DNA of 64,000 nucleotides from Rachicladosporium sp. CCFEE 5018 (lineage: Eukaryota; Ascomycota; Dothideomycetes; Cladosporiales; Cladosporiaceae): positions 591,718 to 655,717 of the forward strand of contig KZ111151.1 of assembly GCA_002077045.2 (NCBI GenBank). Direction: 5' to 3'. The first letter of the stretch is position 1, and every line of letters starts with the position of its first letter. Below, in pieces: positions 31,696 through 40,745 of this stretch. The notes below the pieces were generated by a model, which was not told the DNA's origin, ran no database searches, and worked only from the letters and a program-made list of their open reading frames with translations. The translations under genes and the position numbers were made by a program.

Positions 31696-32170
31696 TGGCA
31701 TAGCGATGATTATGACTGGTGGTATATTGTTAAGCGCATAAGATCTTAGCTTTGGCCCTGCTTGCTCCAACGCTGTGAAACTGTTTTCTGGAGGTCGAAG
31801 CCATTTCGCTTCCGGACTCAATCGCATTGTTCCCACGGCGGCATGACTTTCTTACACTTTCTCAACGTGCATTCGCAGTGGTGTCTGTACATTCACTTTA
31901 CAAACTAGCGAGCGTGTATTACACAGCCAACGCTGTGAAAGCATTCTAATAGCGGCTTCAAGCAGCAACGATGTCATTTTGATTCCAGGCTGCATTTTGC
32001 TCTCCTGATCGATCTTCACGCGGGCATGTCATAGGGCGCATGAAATACGGCAACATACTAGAACTCCATCAATAACTCTGCTTAGGGGTTTAAGATAAGT
32101 AGAGATTCCGTCCACTTCAATCCGTTCCTTCCTTTGCACAGCAGACGTCGACGTCTCCTTAGCTACGATC
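31696..32170. other. Intergenic region
   Basis: 475 bases without a supported gene. CCAACGCTGTGAAA occurs twice, at 31767-31780 and 31927-31940. Confidence 0.5.
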
Positions 32171-33340
32171 ATGGCCAGCAACGCTACCAAGACACTCAAG
32201 GCAAGCTGTCTCTGCGGCGCAGCGTCCTATGAAACCACTGTCCGGTCTTCATCACTCCCTCTAAAGTCCTGGTGGTGTTCCTGCACATCTTGCCGCCGCA
32301 TGACCGGCACTCTAGCCCTCTGCGTCGTCTATCTGCCCGAATCATACTCGCCTCCCCAGGCAGTACTGGAAAAGCTTACAGTCTTCGAATTCACGAAACG
32401 CGTGTTCCAGTACTTCTGCTCGACATGCGGCTCCCACATACTCGCGCGATGCCTGGATGATGCTGAGGCCAAGGAGCCGAAGGTGACTTGGGATGCAATG
32501 TCTGGCACGCTGGAAAAGTTCGACGGTTTCGTGCATTTACGGGGTCACGAGTTCATAAACGACACTCTGGACGGTGGGATCTCAGACTTCGTCCCAACGA
32601 TCGGCGGCAGGAAGATGGATAGGTACTCGACACGGCCAGAGAAGTCTGAGCAACTGTCTTTGAACTGGAAAGACCCGAAGATCGCAAAGCTCAAGCCTAA
32701 CAAGGGCAAAGTGCACGCCCAATGCAAATGCGGTGGCGTCGAGTTCTGGATCGCACATCCCTCAGCCCGCTCAACGCACGCAGCATCAAATTGGCCCGAT
32801 CTCCTTCGCCCAAATGCTCCCGACAATCCTAACAATGAGTGCTGGTGGCTTCAAGACAACAACACCAAGTTCCTCGCCGGCACCTGCAGTTGCAATACCT
32901 GCCGCCTTGCCTCGGGCCAGGAGATCGTACAATGGGCCTTTGTGCCTACAGTCGACATCACGCTCGACGCTGCCGGGGAAGTAAAGTTTGAGCGGCAGTT
33001 TGGGACCCTCAAGCAATTCGAAAGCTCTGAAGGGATCTTCCGGAGTTTCTGCGGCGTTTGTGGCGCGAGTGCGTTCTACTGGGCGGATGATCGGCCGTTC
33101 CTGATGGATGTTGCCATTGGGCTGCTGGATGCGCCTGAAGGGGCGCGGGCTGAGAATCTCCTGGAGTGGAGGACTACGAGGTTGAGTTACAGGGAGGATG
33201 CTCTGGGTAGGGCGAAGGGAGTAGTGGAGGGGATCGAGAGTGGGCTGCAGGCGTATGGGGAGAGGAGGGACAGGGGTGAGAGGGAGGTTATTGAGAGGCA
33301 GGTCAGGGAGGAGGGGGCGAAGGTCATGGTCGTGCGGTGA
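32171..33340 (+). CDS. Double GFA/CENP-V domain protein
   Basis: Single exon, 389 residues. Two zinc-binding modules of the glutathione-dependent formaldehyde-activating (GFA/CENP-V) fold. Module 1: SCLCGAASYE, WWCSCTSCRRMTG and YFCSTCGSH. Module 2: AQCKCGGVEF, GTCSCNTCRLASGQ and SFCGVCGASAFY. Both modules keep the full Cys set, so both should bind zinc. In this superfamily only a few members have been shown to act on S-hydroxymethylglutathione, so the substrate is open. The C-terminal 60 residues are charged and helical (ERRDRGEREVIERQVREEG). Confidence 0.88.
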   Translation: MASNATKTLKASCLCGAASYETTVRSSSLPLKSWWCSCTSCRRMTGTLALCVVYLPESYSPPQAVLEKLTVFEFTKRVFQYFCSTCGSHILARCLDDAEAKEPKVTWDAMSGTLEKFDGFVHLRGHEFINDTLDGGISDFVPTIGGRKMDRYSTRPEKSEQLSLNWKDPKIAKLKPNKGKVHAQCKCGGVEFWIAHPSARSTHAASNWPDLLRPNAPDNPNNECWWLQDNNTKFLAGTCSCNTCRLASGQEIVQWAFVPTVDITLDAAGEVKFERQFGTLKQFESSEGIFRSFCGVCGASAFYWADDRPFLMDVAIGLLDAPEGARAENLLEWRTTRLSYREDALGRAKGVVEGIESGLQAYGERRDRGEREVIERQVREEGAKVMVVR

Positions 33341-33700
33341 GGGAGTGCGCATGGTAGATACCATTACTGTTATCGAGGCAAGCGGGCAAGAGCTTTACCG
33401 TCGAAGTTCTTGTGGTCTATCCTCATTTATTCTTGACTGCTGGCGTGCACAACGCCGAGTATTCAGATATACATGTAGGTGTGTAAGGTAGTCAGGCAAA
33501 CATTGCATGAAACACACTCTGATTGGTCTGAAGCAATCATAGTGGCATTCCCGAAAGCTATGGCCCCAGCATGCTTCTGCAGTCAACCTACACTCACTCT
33601 CCACTACTGTATCGACGAAGCTCTTATATTAGAAGACACTGGGTCATTCGAGGCACCCTCCACTGGCTCCGACTCTGGCTTCCAGGCTTAGCCTATCAGC
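33341..33700. other. Intergenic region
   Basis: 360 bases; no gene seen. The 3' part overlaps an out-of-frame ORF that is a shadow of the next gene. Confidence 0.5.
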
Positions 33701-34327
33701 ATGGCCACCTCCTTCGCCCCGTACCAGTCTTCACCTCCCGAGTCGACTCGAGCTCTCTCACCTCCGCTGCGATCCCCCACAGCGTCGCCGAAGATCCATG
33801 CCCCAAAGCCCCAGCGCAACATATCATCGATAGCAGATCGAGAGGACCCATGGGCAGCAGCACGAGCGCAGCAGTTGCCATCCCCCTCGCAGTACGCGGA
33901 CGAGGAGTACACGGATCTCGAGTCTGGTGGTCGGCCGAACGACTACATCGGCTCTCGACCGCAACCCACTGCATATACAGGCAACACTTCAGTCTTCGAG
34001 ACATCACTCGGACTATCACTCCGAGTTGAGGCAATACTGGCATACCTCCTGCTGCCTCCGGCAGGCGGCGTTGTGCTCCTGATCTTCGAGCAGAAGAGCG
34101 ACTATGTGCGCTTTCATGCATGGCAGAGTGCATTGGTCTTCAGCGCGATGTTTCTGGTGCACATCATCTTCAGCTGGGTACGATGGCTAAGCTGGGTGTT
34201 GTTTGTGGGCGATCTGGTGCTGATTGGGTGGCTGACTTGGGGAGCCTGGAAACACGCCGAGACATTGGATCGCGTGGAGGTACCCTTCTTCGGACGACTG
34301 GCGAGCAGCTTTGTGGACGACGAATGA
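33701..34327 (+). CDS. DUF4870/UPF0132-like membrane protein
   Basis: Single exon, 208 residues. A Ser/Pro-rich cytosolic N-terminus of about 95 residues is followed by SLGLSLRVEAILAYLLLPPAG, then FEQKSDYVRFHAWQS, a motif typical of the DUF4870/UPF0132 (Tic20-like) group in which a charged loop ending in FHAxQS joins the first two helices, and then two more hydrophobic segments (ALVFSAMFLVHIIFSWV, LSWVLFVGDLVLIGWLTW). Four helices fit the family. Function in fungi is unknown. Confidence 0.8.
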   Translation: MATSFAPYQSSPPESTRALSPPLRSPTASPKIHAPKPQRNISSIADREDPWAAARAQQLPSPSQYADEEYTDLESGGRPNDYIGSRPQPTAYTGNTSVFETSLGLSLRVEAILAYLLLPPAGGVVLLIFEQKSDYVRFHAWQSALVFSAMFLVHIIFSWVRWLSWVLFVGDLVLIGWLTWGAWKHAETLDRVEVPFFGRLASSFVDDE

Positions 34328-34740
34328 GTGCGACCTCGGAAGACAGATAAAGGGTCGAGTCGGTGCCGGATCAGTGCTCCACCGGCGCGGACTCCATCGA
34401 TCGCTCCTTTCTCGATATATACCAATGACTACATCTCTCGACGGCTTCTCGGACTAGGCTACGGTACTGCGATCAGAGCCATGGGTCGAACCCCATACTG
34501 ACATGGACCGTTGACGGCCTCAGCTAGCATTCACAACATGCCTTCGAACAATACTGTCCACTGCCACTCTCACGGGTTTCAGACGAGCATCGCGCCTCAG
34601 GTGAACAAAAGCGGGCACTCCCACGTTCACTTGCGTCTCGCTTGTATATAGGATCAACAGAGCGCTCGACGCGACACTACGCCTGCTTTGCCCCGCGCAA
34701 GACTCACCATTTTTCTGTCCACACACGGGATAACTCCAAC
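34328..34740. other. Intergenic region
   Basis: 413 bases; no gene called. A weak tRNA-like T arm on the minus strand at about 34479-34494 was examined and rejected. Confidence 0.5.
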
Positions 34741-35442
34741 ATGGCTACCTTCGAGCATATCGCGAGTCTCTTGAATGGTGTCGATCTGAATTCCGTGCCA
34801 AACAAGCATTCAGTTTCAATCGACTACCCTGCGCTCGAGCTCCTCCCCGAGGGCTACCAGCTTTCCCTCCAGCCACCTGCAAATCTCGCAGCCAGAGAAG
34901 CACCTCCGCTAGACTCCAGGAGGATCGGCATCGACCCGGCAACATCGGCCAGTCGTGTCATCCACCTCTCGGTCGCGAATCGGCCAATACCCCACGCCGG
35001 CGTGCTTGACATCCTTGTCGGATTGCCAGAGGCCACGAAGGCGATGAGCTGCCGGCCAGGAGACTCCAAAATGCTTGCGGTCGCGTTTCATGACGAAGAG
35101 CTCGAATGCGAAATACTCCGCATCATGCTCGCTACTAAATTCGTTACCGAGGACAGAGTGCGCGAGTACACTTTCGAGATGAGCACGGTGGAGTGGAGAG
35201 AAAGCATCAAGGACTTCGCGCAGCCATGGGCACTCGCTCTGGACGAGCTCATCACGCGCTCGTCCGACCTTGCGTACTACCACGTGCGTGGCAACATCGC
35301 GTGGGAGATGAGTACCGAGGCGGCGTTCGCAGAGGAGGGCCGCTGGGTGCACTTGTGGGGCTCCAAAGAATTAAGGGCGAAGGAGCGTGCGGACATGACG
35401 GTCGAGCAGGTGGAGTGGCTTCTAAGGGAAGTCGAGATCTAG
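34741..35442 (+). CDS. Hypothetical protein
   Basis: Single exon, 233 residues from the Met at 34741 (MATFEHIASLLNGVDL), preferred over an ATG 99 bases upstream because TCCAACATGG precedes it directly after a CA-rich leader. No signal peptide, helix or known motif. Acidic and soluble, with a helical C-terminal half (STEAAFAEEGRWVHLWGSKE). I do not recognise the family. Confidence 0.55.
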   Translation: MATFEHIASLLNGVDLNSVPNKHSVSIDYPALELLPEGYQLSLQPPANLAAREAPPLDSRRIGIDPATSASRVIHLSVANRPIPHAGVLDILVGLPEATKAMSCRPGDSKMLAVAFHDEELECEILRIMLATKFVTEDRVREYTFEMSTVEWRESIKDFAQPWALALDELITRSSDLAYYHVRGNIAWEMSTEAAFAEEGRWVHLWGSKELRAKERADMTVEQVEWLLREVEI

Positions 35443-36145
35443 GTCGGCTGCAAAGGGGAAAGAAGCAGGATCAGGTATGTGCTCTCTTTGTTTCGCTTTG
35501 CATTCCGGAGCATCGAGAAGCTGACTCGTGCACTAGCATCACCACGCGTGCTCTTTGTGAGCGGCATAGTGCGGCAACTGTACATCGCTTAGCAGCCTGG
35601 GGCGTGAGGAAATACCAGATACATGCGTACAGTATTGCACAGAGCGTCACGCACCATTTTCTCATGTTTCCTTCCTTTCCTTTCGCACTTGAGGATCTAA
35701 GATTGACGGAACAGCCTGCTGGGATTTACGCTTGCTGACTCGCAGCACAACAAACGCCAGCTCACACGCGCCGCCAACTCCGTGCAGCTGTTGCGGTACG
35801 AAGGTACTTGAGGGAGTACTGACCAGTCAGCGCGCAGCAGTCGTACCTTTCCCACGTTTCACTCCACGCTCCCCCAGATTGGCAACGCTAGTAAACGCTG
35901 GTGAAAGCCTGGGCGCGTAGTGACTTGCGGGGTACCTCGTGCTCACCACGCATGCACTGGGAGCTTAGGTACCTCGAGGTTCCCTCCTTGTGTTACCTAT
36001 AGCTTCTCGTCGACTTCACAACTCTCTTCCTCTTCATCACTGCTCTTGACTCTCCACTCAAACAAGTCAAGTCTCACCCAAAACACCACTACGAACTACA
36101 CCCACAACACACCCTACCACAACACCCTCTCCAATCGTCGCAATC
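35443..36145. other. Intergenic region with fungal-type core promoter
   Basis: 700 bases. The last 140 are CT- and CA-rich (CTCTTCCTCTTCATC and CACAACACACCC runs), a strong leader for the small gene that follows. No other gene seen. Confidence 0.5.
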
Positions 36146-36325
36146 ATGTTCGGCCTCACCCTCACGCAGTCCGCTGGCATCTACGCCAGCGTCACTGGCT
36201 TCTCAGCTTTCTGGGTCTGCGTCGCTCTACCCATGCGTCACGAGCGAGTTGGCCCTTACAACTATCATCGCGCTATCAAGGCTGGCCGTCGCATTCCGTG
36301 GAGACGTATGGGTGCGCGTGTGTAG
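36146..36325 (+). CDS. Small membrane protein, 59 residues
   Basis: MFGLTLTQSAGIYASVTGFS begins the product; one transmembrane segment (residues about 8-29) is followed by a basic tail (HRAIKAGRRIPWRRMGARV). The ORF is short, but its leader is the clearest CT/CA-rich promoter-type leader in this part of the window, which argues that it is real. It may be longer: GTGCGCGTGTG at 36312 could be a donor and the true end could lie in a downstream exon I did not identify. The size and layout would suit a small mitochondrial inner-membrane or ER protein, but I do not recognise it. Confidence 0.5.
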   Translation: MFGLTLTQSAGIYASVTGFSAFWVCVALPMRHERVGPYNYHRAIKAGRRIPWRRMGARV

Positions 36326-37029
36326 GCGTTTGTCCGTCGCCACTGGACACGTCGTCGTCGACATTGGCCGTCGAGTCGGAAGGTGTCTGCCTTGCTCACA
36401 TGACACACGTCCCGACTCTTTTCTCAAGACTCGACCCATATCTCTCTCGCCACGACTCGGATCAAAATGGCTGGCCAGGTCACGTGGAGAGTGCCTCGAC
36501 ACCACCTCAACAGCGCCGTCTATATTACCAAGACACATTCATATCACCCCTACACACAAACTGAAGTGGACCTCTCTGCCTCATCGCCAGCATCAGCGTC
36601 AGCATCAGCACTCACCAAAGCATATCCATCACATCGGCGTTCGGAATCTGGGAGCTAGTCTCGATAAGTCTTGGAGATTGACAGACATTATCTGTCCGGT
36701 TGCTTTTCCTTGATCAAGTTCAGGGGATGCAGCATTCCCTTCTGCATGCACTAAGCACGTGGGAGGGCTACCATGGCGATCTTTAGATAGCATGAATGGA
36801 ATGGAAACCAATTAAAGCAATCTCTGTGTTGTGCTCAATAATGCGTACCTCATCGTGAATGGTAAATTAATTCACTGGTCCTCCTCTTGGGAGGGCCCAG
36901 AGCTTGCTGACCACAGGTCCTCTGGAATCCATCCCCACCAGCGGTTGCAGTGGCAGCAAATAGGCTGACTTGCAGTGTATGATCAACTTTGTACAATGTA
37001 TAGATTACACACTCCGGCCCGTGATGCAC
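36326..37029. other. Intergenic region
   Basis: 700 bases. A small CATCAG/CGTCAG repeat at about 36588-36612. ORFs lack recognisable features. Confidence 0.4.
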
Positions 37030-37941
37030 TCATCTACCCGTAAGCCACTCTGTCCAGGTCTGCGCCTTTCTTGAGGGCGCATCGCTCTCTGCTTGTGCCT
37101 CGCGAAGCAGGGACTCGCCTGTCGGCCGTACTCTCACCTCGACAGTATCACCCGCAGCCCGATGACTCTCCACGTTCTCCTCCACAGCCTTCAAGACGCC
37201 TAGATCTTCGTTCTGCCCCAGTGAAGGGTCTTCGATCTCGACGACGTGGACGCCTCCAGGTTTGATCACACTTGACTGTGTAGTTGACTCTGGCTCCAGC
37301 GCTGGCGTCCCCGTGAAAGCTGCTCCCATTCTGCCACCTTTCTGCTCCTCCTGATCCAATCCACCAAACAACGACTTGTTGATCCTCTTGAAAATCCCCG
37401 GCCTTGTTCTCCTGATTTCCGCCGCCTCCTCCGCAGCCCTCTCCCGATTGATCAACAGCATCTGATCCTCGCTCGCTCTCCCCTCCCTCTCCGCTTCCCG
37501 TGCAGCCATAGTCTCGACCCTCGTCTTCGCTTGCTGCTCCGCCAGCCACTCATTTCTCCTCCGCCGGTTGTGCAGCAGCATATCCGTGATCCCCGCCGTC
37601 GCTACAACACCAGTGATCACAGTGGCGCCAATGAGACCTATGGCAGTATAGCGATGTGCTTTATCAGCCACGACTCGGCCTGTCATGACCACACGGTCGA
37701 ATGTCGACAGTTTTATGCGGCGATTTGCAGCGGCTGCGGAGCGGAGGCGGGAGATCTTCTGCTGTGGTGTTTCATTTTGGGGCGGCGAGGAGCCGAACTG
37801 GATTTGCGAGCCGTCTGGTATTGCTGTGGATGAGGCGAAGGAGGGAGAGGGGTTTGCGGCAAAGGTTGAGGAGGGGGGTGCGGCGGACATGTGGGGGGAG
37901 GTGGAGGTGAAGCGTGTGGCGTCTGTTGGGGAGCGGGGCAT
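37030..37941 (-). CDS. COX14-like mitochondrial assembly protein (probable)
   Basis: Single exon, 303 residues. A disordered Ser/Pro/Ala N-terminus is followed by a segment FDRVVMTGRVVADKAHRYT, one transmembrane helix (AIGLIGATVITGVVATAGI), then NRRRRNEWLAEQQAK and a charged coiled coil. The order T..AHR-T, glycine-rich helix, then a basic Asn/Arg stretch resembles the COX14 (cytochrome c oxidase assembly) domain of fungi, which is normally much shorter in yeast. The long tails are common in filamentous fungi. Cytochrome oxidase assembly is inferred, not certain. Confidence 0.55.
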   Translation of the reverse strand: MPRSPTDATRFTSTSPHMSAAPPSSTFAANPSPSFASSTAIPDGSQIQFGSSPPQNETPQQKISRLRSAAAANRRIKLSTFDRVVMTGRVVADKAHRYTAIGLIGATVITGVVATAGITDMLLHNRRRRNEWLAEQQAKTRVETMAAREAEREGRASEDQMLLINRERAAEEAAEIRRTRPGIFKRINKSLFGGLDQEEQKGGRMGAAFTGTPALEPESTTQSSVIKPGGVHVVEIEDPSLGQNEDLGVLKAVEENVESHRAAGDTVEVRVRPTGESLLREAQAESDAPSRKAQTWTEWLTGR

Positions 37942-38215
37942 GACTGCCGTAAGGACTGAGGGCGAGAGGTCTGCTGATTGTTATTGCGGCATTGGCTCAA
38001 TGTGTTATGCTGCGTACAGTTTGGCTACAAATATTCCGATGCCAGACCCGTCGATGATGCACGTGAAGGGTTAGGGTCTATACTACTTTGGGTTAGCGTT
38101 AGTAAGAAGAAGTTCAGAAAGTTAGAGGGCCTCTTTGGAACTTTGCATCTCGTAAGTCATATACTTCGTGTCCGGCGCAGATTTGGTCACCACACTATAG
38201 ACACTCACCGCAATT

Positions 38216-39450
38216 ATGGCGACTACGACGGCAAACTCAAACGGATCCAAGGGAGCTGAGTTGTCTCATAGCGAAGTGCACTACTTTAACAGCTACAACC
38301 ACCATGGCATACATGAGGAGATGCTGCTTCGATCTTCTTATTTGCACAGTGTAAAGAGCAGTCTCTAACAACACTCCCAGAAGGACGAAGTCCGCACGCG
38401 CAGCTACCGAGATGCAATTTACAACAACAAGCACATCTTCAAGGACAAGGTCGTCCTGGACGTCGGATGCGGTACAGCCATCCTCAGCATGTACACATAT
38501 CCTAGCTGCACCTCCGCCCCCTCAGGCACGACTTGTCCGGCGCGACCATACCGACCATTTGACTGACTAGACGATCGTGTAGGTTCGCCGTGAAAGCCGG
38601 CGCAAAGCATGTGATCGGAGTGGACATGTCGACCATCATCGTCAAGGCGAAGGAGATCGTCGAGGTGAATGGCATGTCAGACAAGATCACTCTGCTGCAA
38701 GGCAAGATGGAAGAGGTTGAGCTACCGTTCCAGGAGGTCGACATCATCATCTCTGAGTGGATGGGGTACTTCCTGTTGTACGAGAGCATGCTGGACACAG
38801 TTCTGTGGGCGCGTGATCGGTATCTGCGAAAAGACAACGGCTTGATCTTCCCCGATAAGGCGACGATCTTCGTGGCTGGGATTGAGGATGGCGAGTACAA
38901 GGAGGACAAGATTGGATGTAAGTTGCGCTTTGATTTCATACACGTGGTCTCATACTAACAACAGCCTCAAGTCTGGGATAACGTCTACGGCTTCAACTAC
39001 GCCCCCCTCAAAGCCACCGCCCTCACCGAACCCCTAGTCGACACCGTCGAGCTCAAAGCCGTCGTCACCGACCCAGCCGCAGTCATAACCCTCGACCTTT
39101 ACACCTGCACGACCGCCGACCTTGCCTTCAGCCTGCCCTTCAACATGCCCATCCGTCGCACAGACTACATCCACGCGCTCGTAGCCTGGTTCGACATCGA
39201 GTTCTCCGCATGCCACAAGCCGGTGAGATTTTCGACAGGCCCGCATACGAAGTACACGCACTGGAAGCAAACTGTGTTTTACTTGAAGGATGTGTTGACG
39301 GTCGAGGCGGGTGAGAATGTGAGGGGTGTGCTTGGGTGCAGACCAAATGGGGAGAATCGGAGAGATCTTGATATCAGCATTGAGTACGAATTGGAGACTG
39401 AGGACATGGGACGGCAGCTGCGCAATGTGTGCGAGTACAAGATGTGCTAG
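38216..39450 (+). CDS. RMT1: Protein arginine N-methyltransferase 1 (PRMT1/Hmt1)
   Basis: Makes asymmetric dimethylarginine on RNA-binding proteins and histone H4, using SAM. Likely exons 38216-38326, 38381-38490, 38583-38917 and 38972-39450, giving 344 residues. Motifs: YFNSYNHHGIHEEML, DVGCGTAILSM (SAM site), SEWMGYFLLYESML (double-E loop), THW loop (YTHWKQTVFY). The introns after the second and third exons are regular. The first is not: alignment places its start after ATGCTG at 38326, where the next bases are CT, not GT. A donor at 38351 would give a 30-nt intron and add eight residues. The SAM loop also has Ala where GCGTG is nearly universal. Confidence 0.9.
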
Positions 39451-39676
39451 GCTTGGACTTTGCAGCTGTGGGGACATTGTTCAGAGCGTGGCGTTGAAGG
39501 CGTTCGATGGGCTGTAGAGCATACGGACATTGTGCATAGCGTGCATATGGTGCTACCGCGGGTGCGTCGCAGCCGGTTGGCTTCGCTGACGAGGCGTTCT
39601 GAAGCATGGACTTGAAAGTCCACAAACAGTGCTGCAGCCTGAGTGCAACAGCAAAGTGGAAGCGAAAGCGGACGTT

Positions 39677-40192
39677 TCATTCACTGTCACTCTCATCCTC
39701 GCCTTCGCGACTCGGCAAACGACTCGGAAACCATCCGTACGTCTCGAAGTCAACGGTGCGCTCGCCCAGGCTGCCTCGACCAATTGCTACGCCTTCTTGA
39801 CCGAGTACGGTCTCCTGGTTCGCAGCACCATTCGCACCCCTATTCTTGTCAGCACAGCGACTCCGCGGAAGCGCAACAGGTAAAGTCAAACCTCGGACTG
39901 ATCGCTCCCTTGGCATTGATGACCCTCTGCCACGGCACGGTATCGCTATTGTACCTCGCACTTGGCTGGTCGGCGGCGGAGGGCAGATGCTTTAGGCAGA
40001 CGCCCACTTGACGTGGTCGCTCGGCTGTTCTTCCACATCAGCAACAATTTCCATGGGCATGACTAGCGGTGACTAACGAAAGCCTAGCAGTAGAGCAATG
40101 TGCCCGTAAGACGTGACTCGACCATGAGGTATTTCTTGTACGGCTTGGTAGACCGCTGCGAACCAGGCGGCTGCTTCTTCGGTTTGAGGCAT
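39677..40192 (-). CDS. atl1: Alkyltransferase-like protein Atl1 (three exons)
   Basis: Binds O6-alkylguanine lesions and hands them to nucleotide excision repair; it cannot transfer the alkyl group. Exons 40192-40078, 40024-39892 and 39839-39677, introns of 53 and 52 nt with GTTAGT...ACAG and GTTTGA...ATAG ends, product 136 residues. Motifs: IPHGRVTSYGHIALLLG, RPRQVGVCLKHLP, VPWQRVINAKGAISPRG, GVAIGRGSLG, VDFETYGWFP. The PCHRV motif of true methyltransferases reads PWQRV, with Trp in place of the acceptor Cys, the signature of ATL proteins. The acidic tail (SREGEDESDSE) is extra compared with the S. pombe protein. Every exon phase agrees, which strongly supports the model. Confidence 0.92.
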
Positions 40193-40745
40193 GCTGGTGG
40201 TCAGGTTGTGCTACATTTCGGTGATGTATTGCTCAAGCAGGTGTAGGATGGAAAGGAAGGTGAAGTGCATGAGCGTGATGAGTCAGCGTGAGAGAAGGAC
40301 GCTTTGGATGCTCTCACTGAATGCACTCCATCTCTTTTTCATCAACACGATTACATGTCGAAACGCCTATCATTCGCACTTCTGGACTCGCAAATGCGAC
40401 ATCCTGATGCTTTTGCAGGATAGCATGAGGACACGATGATGCCATTAAATCGTAGACTACAGCGGTCGGCATGTCACCTAGGCTCCATAATCTTTCCCGC
40501 GGTCGAGATATAGATTTCATGTCTCCTTGTACTTGAGATGAAGCAGCGAATGTGTTGTCAGAGGCAAGTGCGAATCGAAGTCACGCGTTCCTTCCCATTT
40601 TGACCACACGACGTTGGCAACCACGGTCAGCGGCATTGCGACTGCACGCCCAACGTGTGTCCTCAAGATAGACCTCCCCTTCACCTCGTAAGTCACCTGT
40701 CTCATCTCTTCACATCTCACCTTGTCGTTACGGCTTCACTTCACG
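40193..40745. other. Divergent promoter region between atl1 and the disordered protein
   Basis: 553 bases; no ORF supported. The right-hand end has a CT-rich leader (TCACCTTGTCG...) before 40746. Confidence 0.5.

Noticed and set aside
31767..31940. 14-base direct repeat CCAACGCTGTGAAA
   Set aside because: Two short copies only, with no flanking similarity; could be chance.
34479..34494. Minus-strand B-box-like sequence GGTTCGACCCA with an A-box-like TAGCTGAGGCCG upstream
   Set aside because: The T loop has six bases instead of seven and no acceptor or anticodon stem forms.
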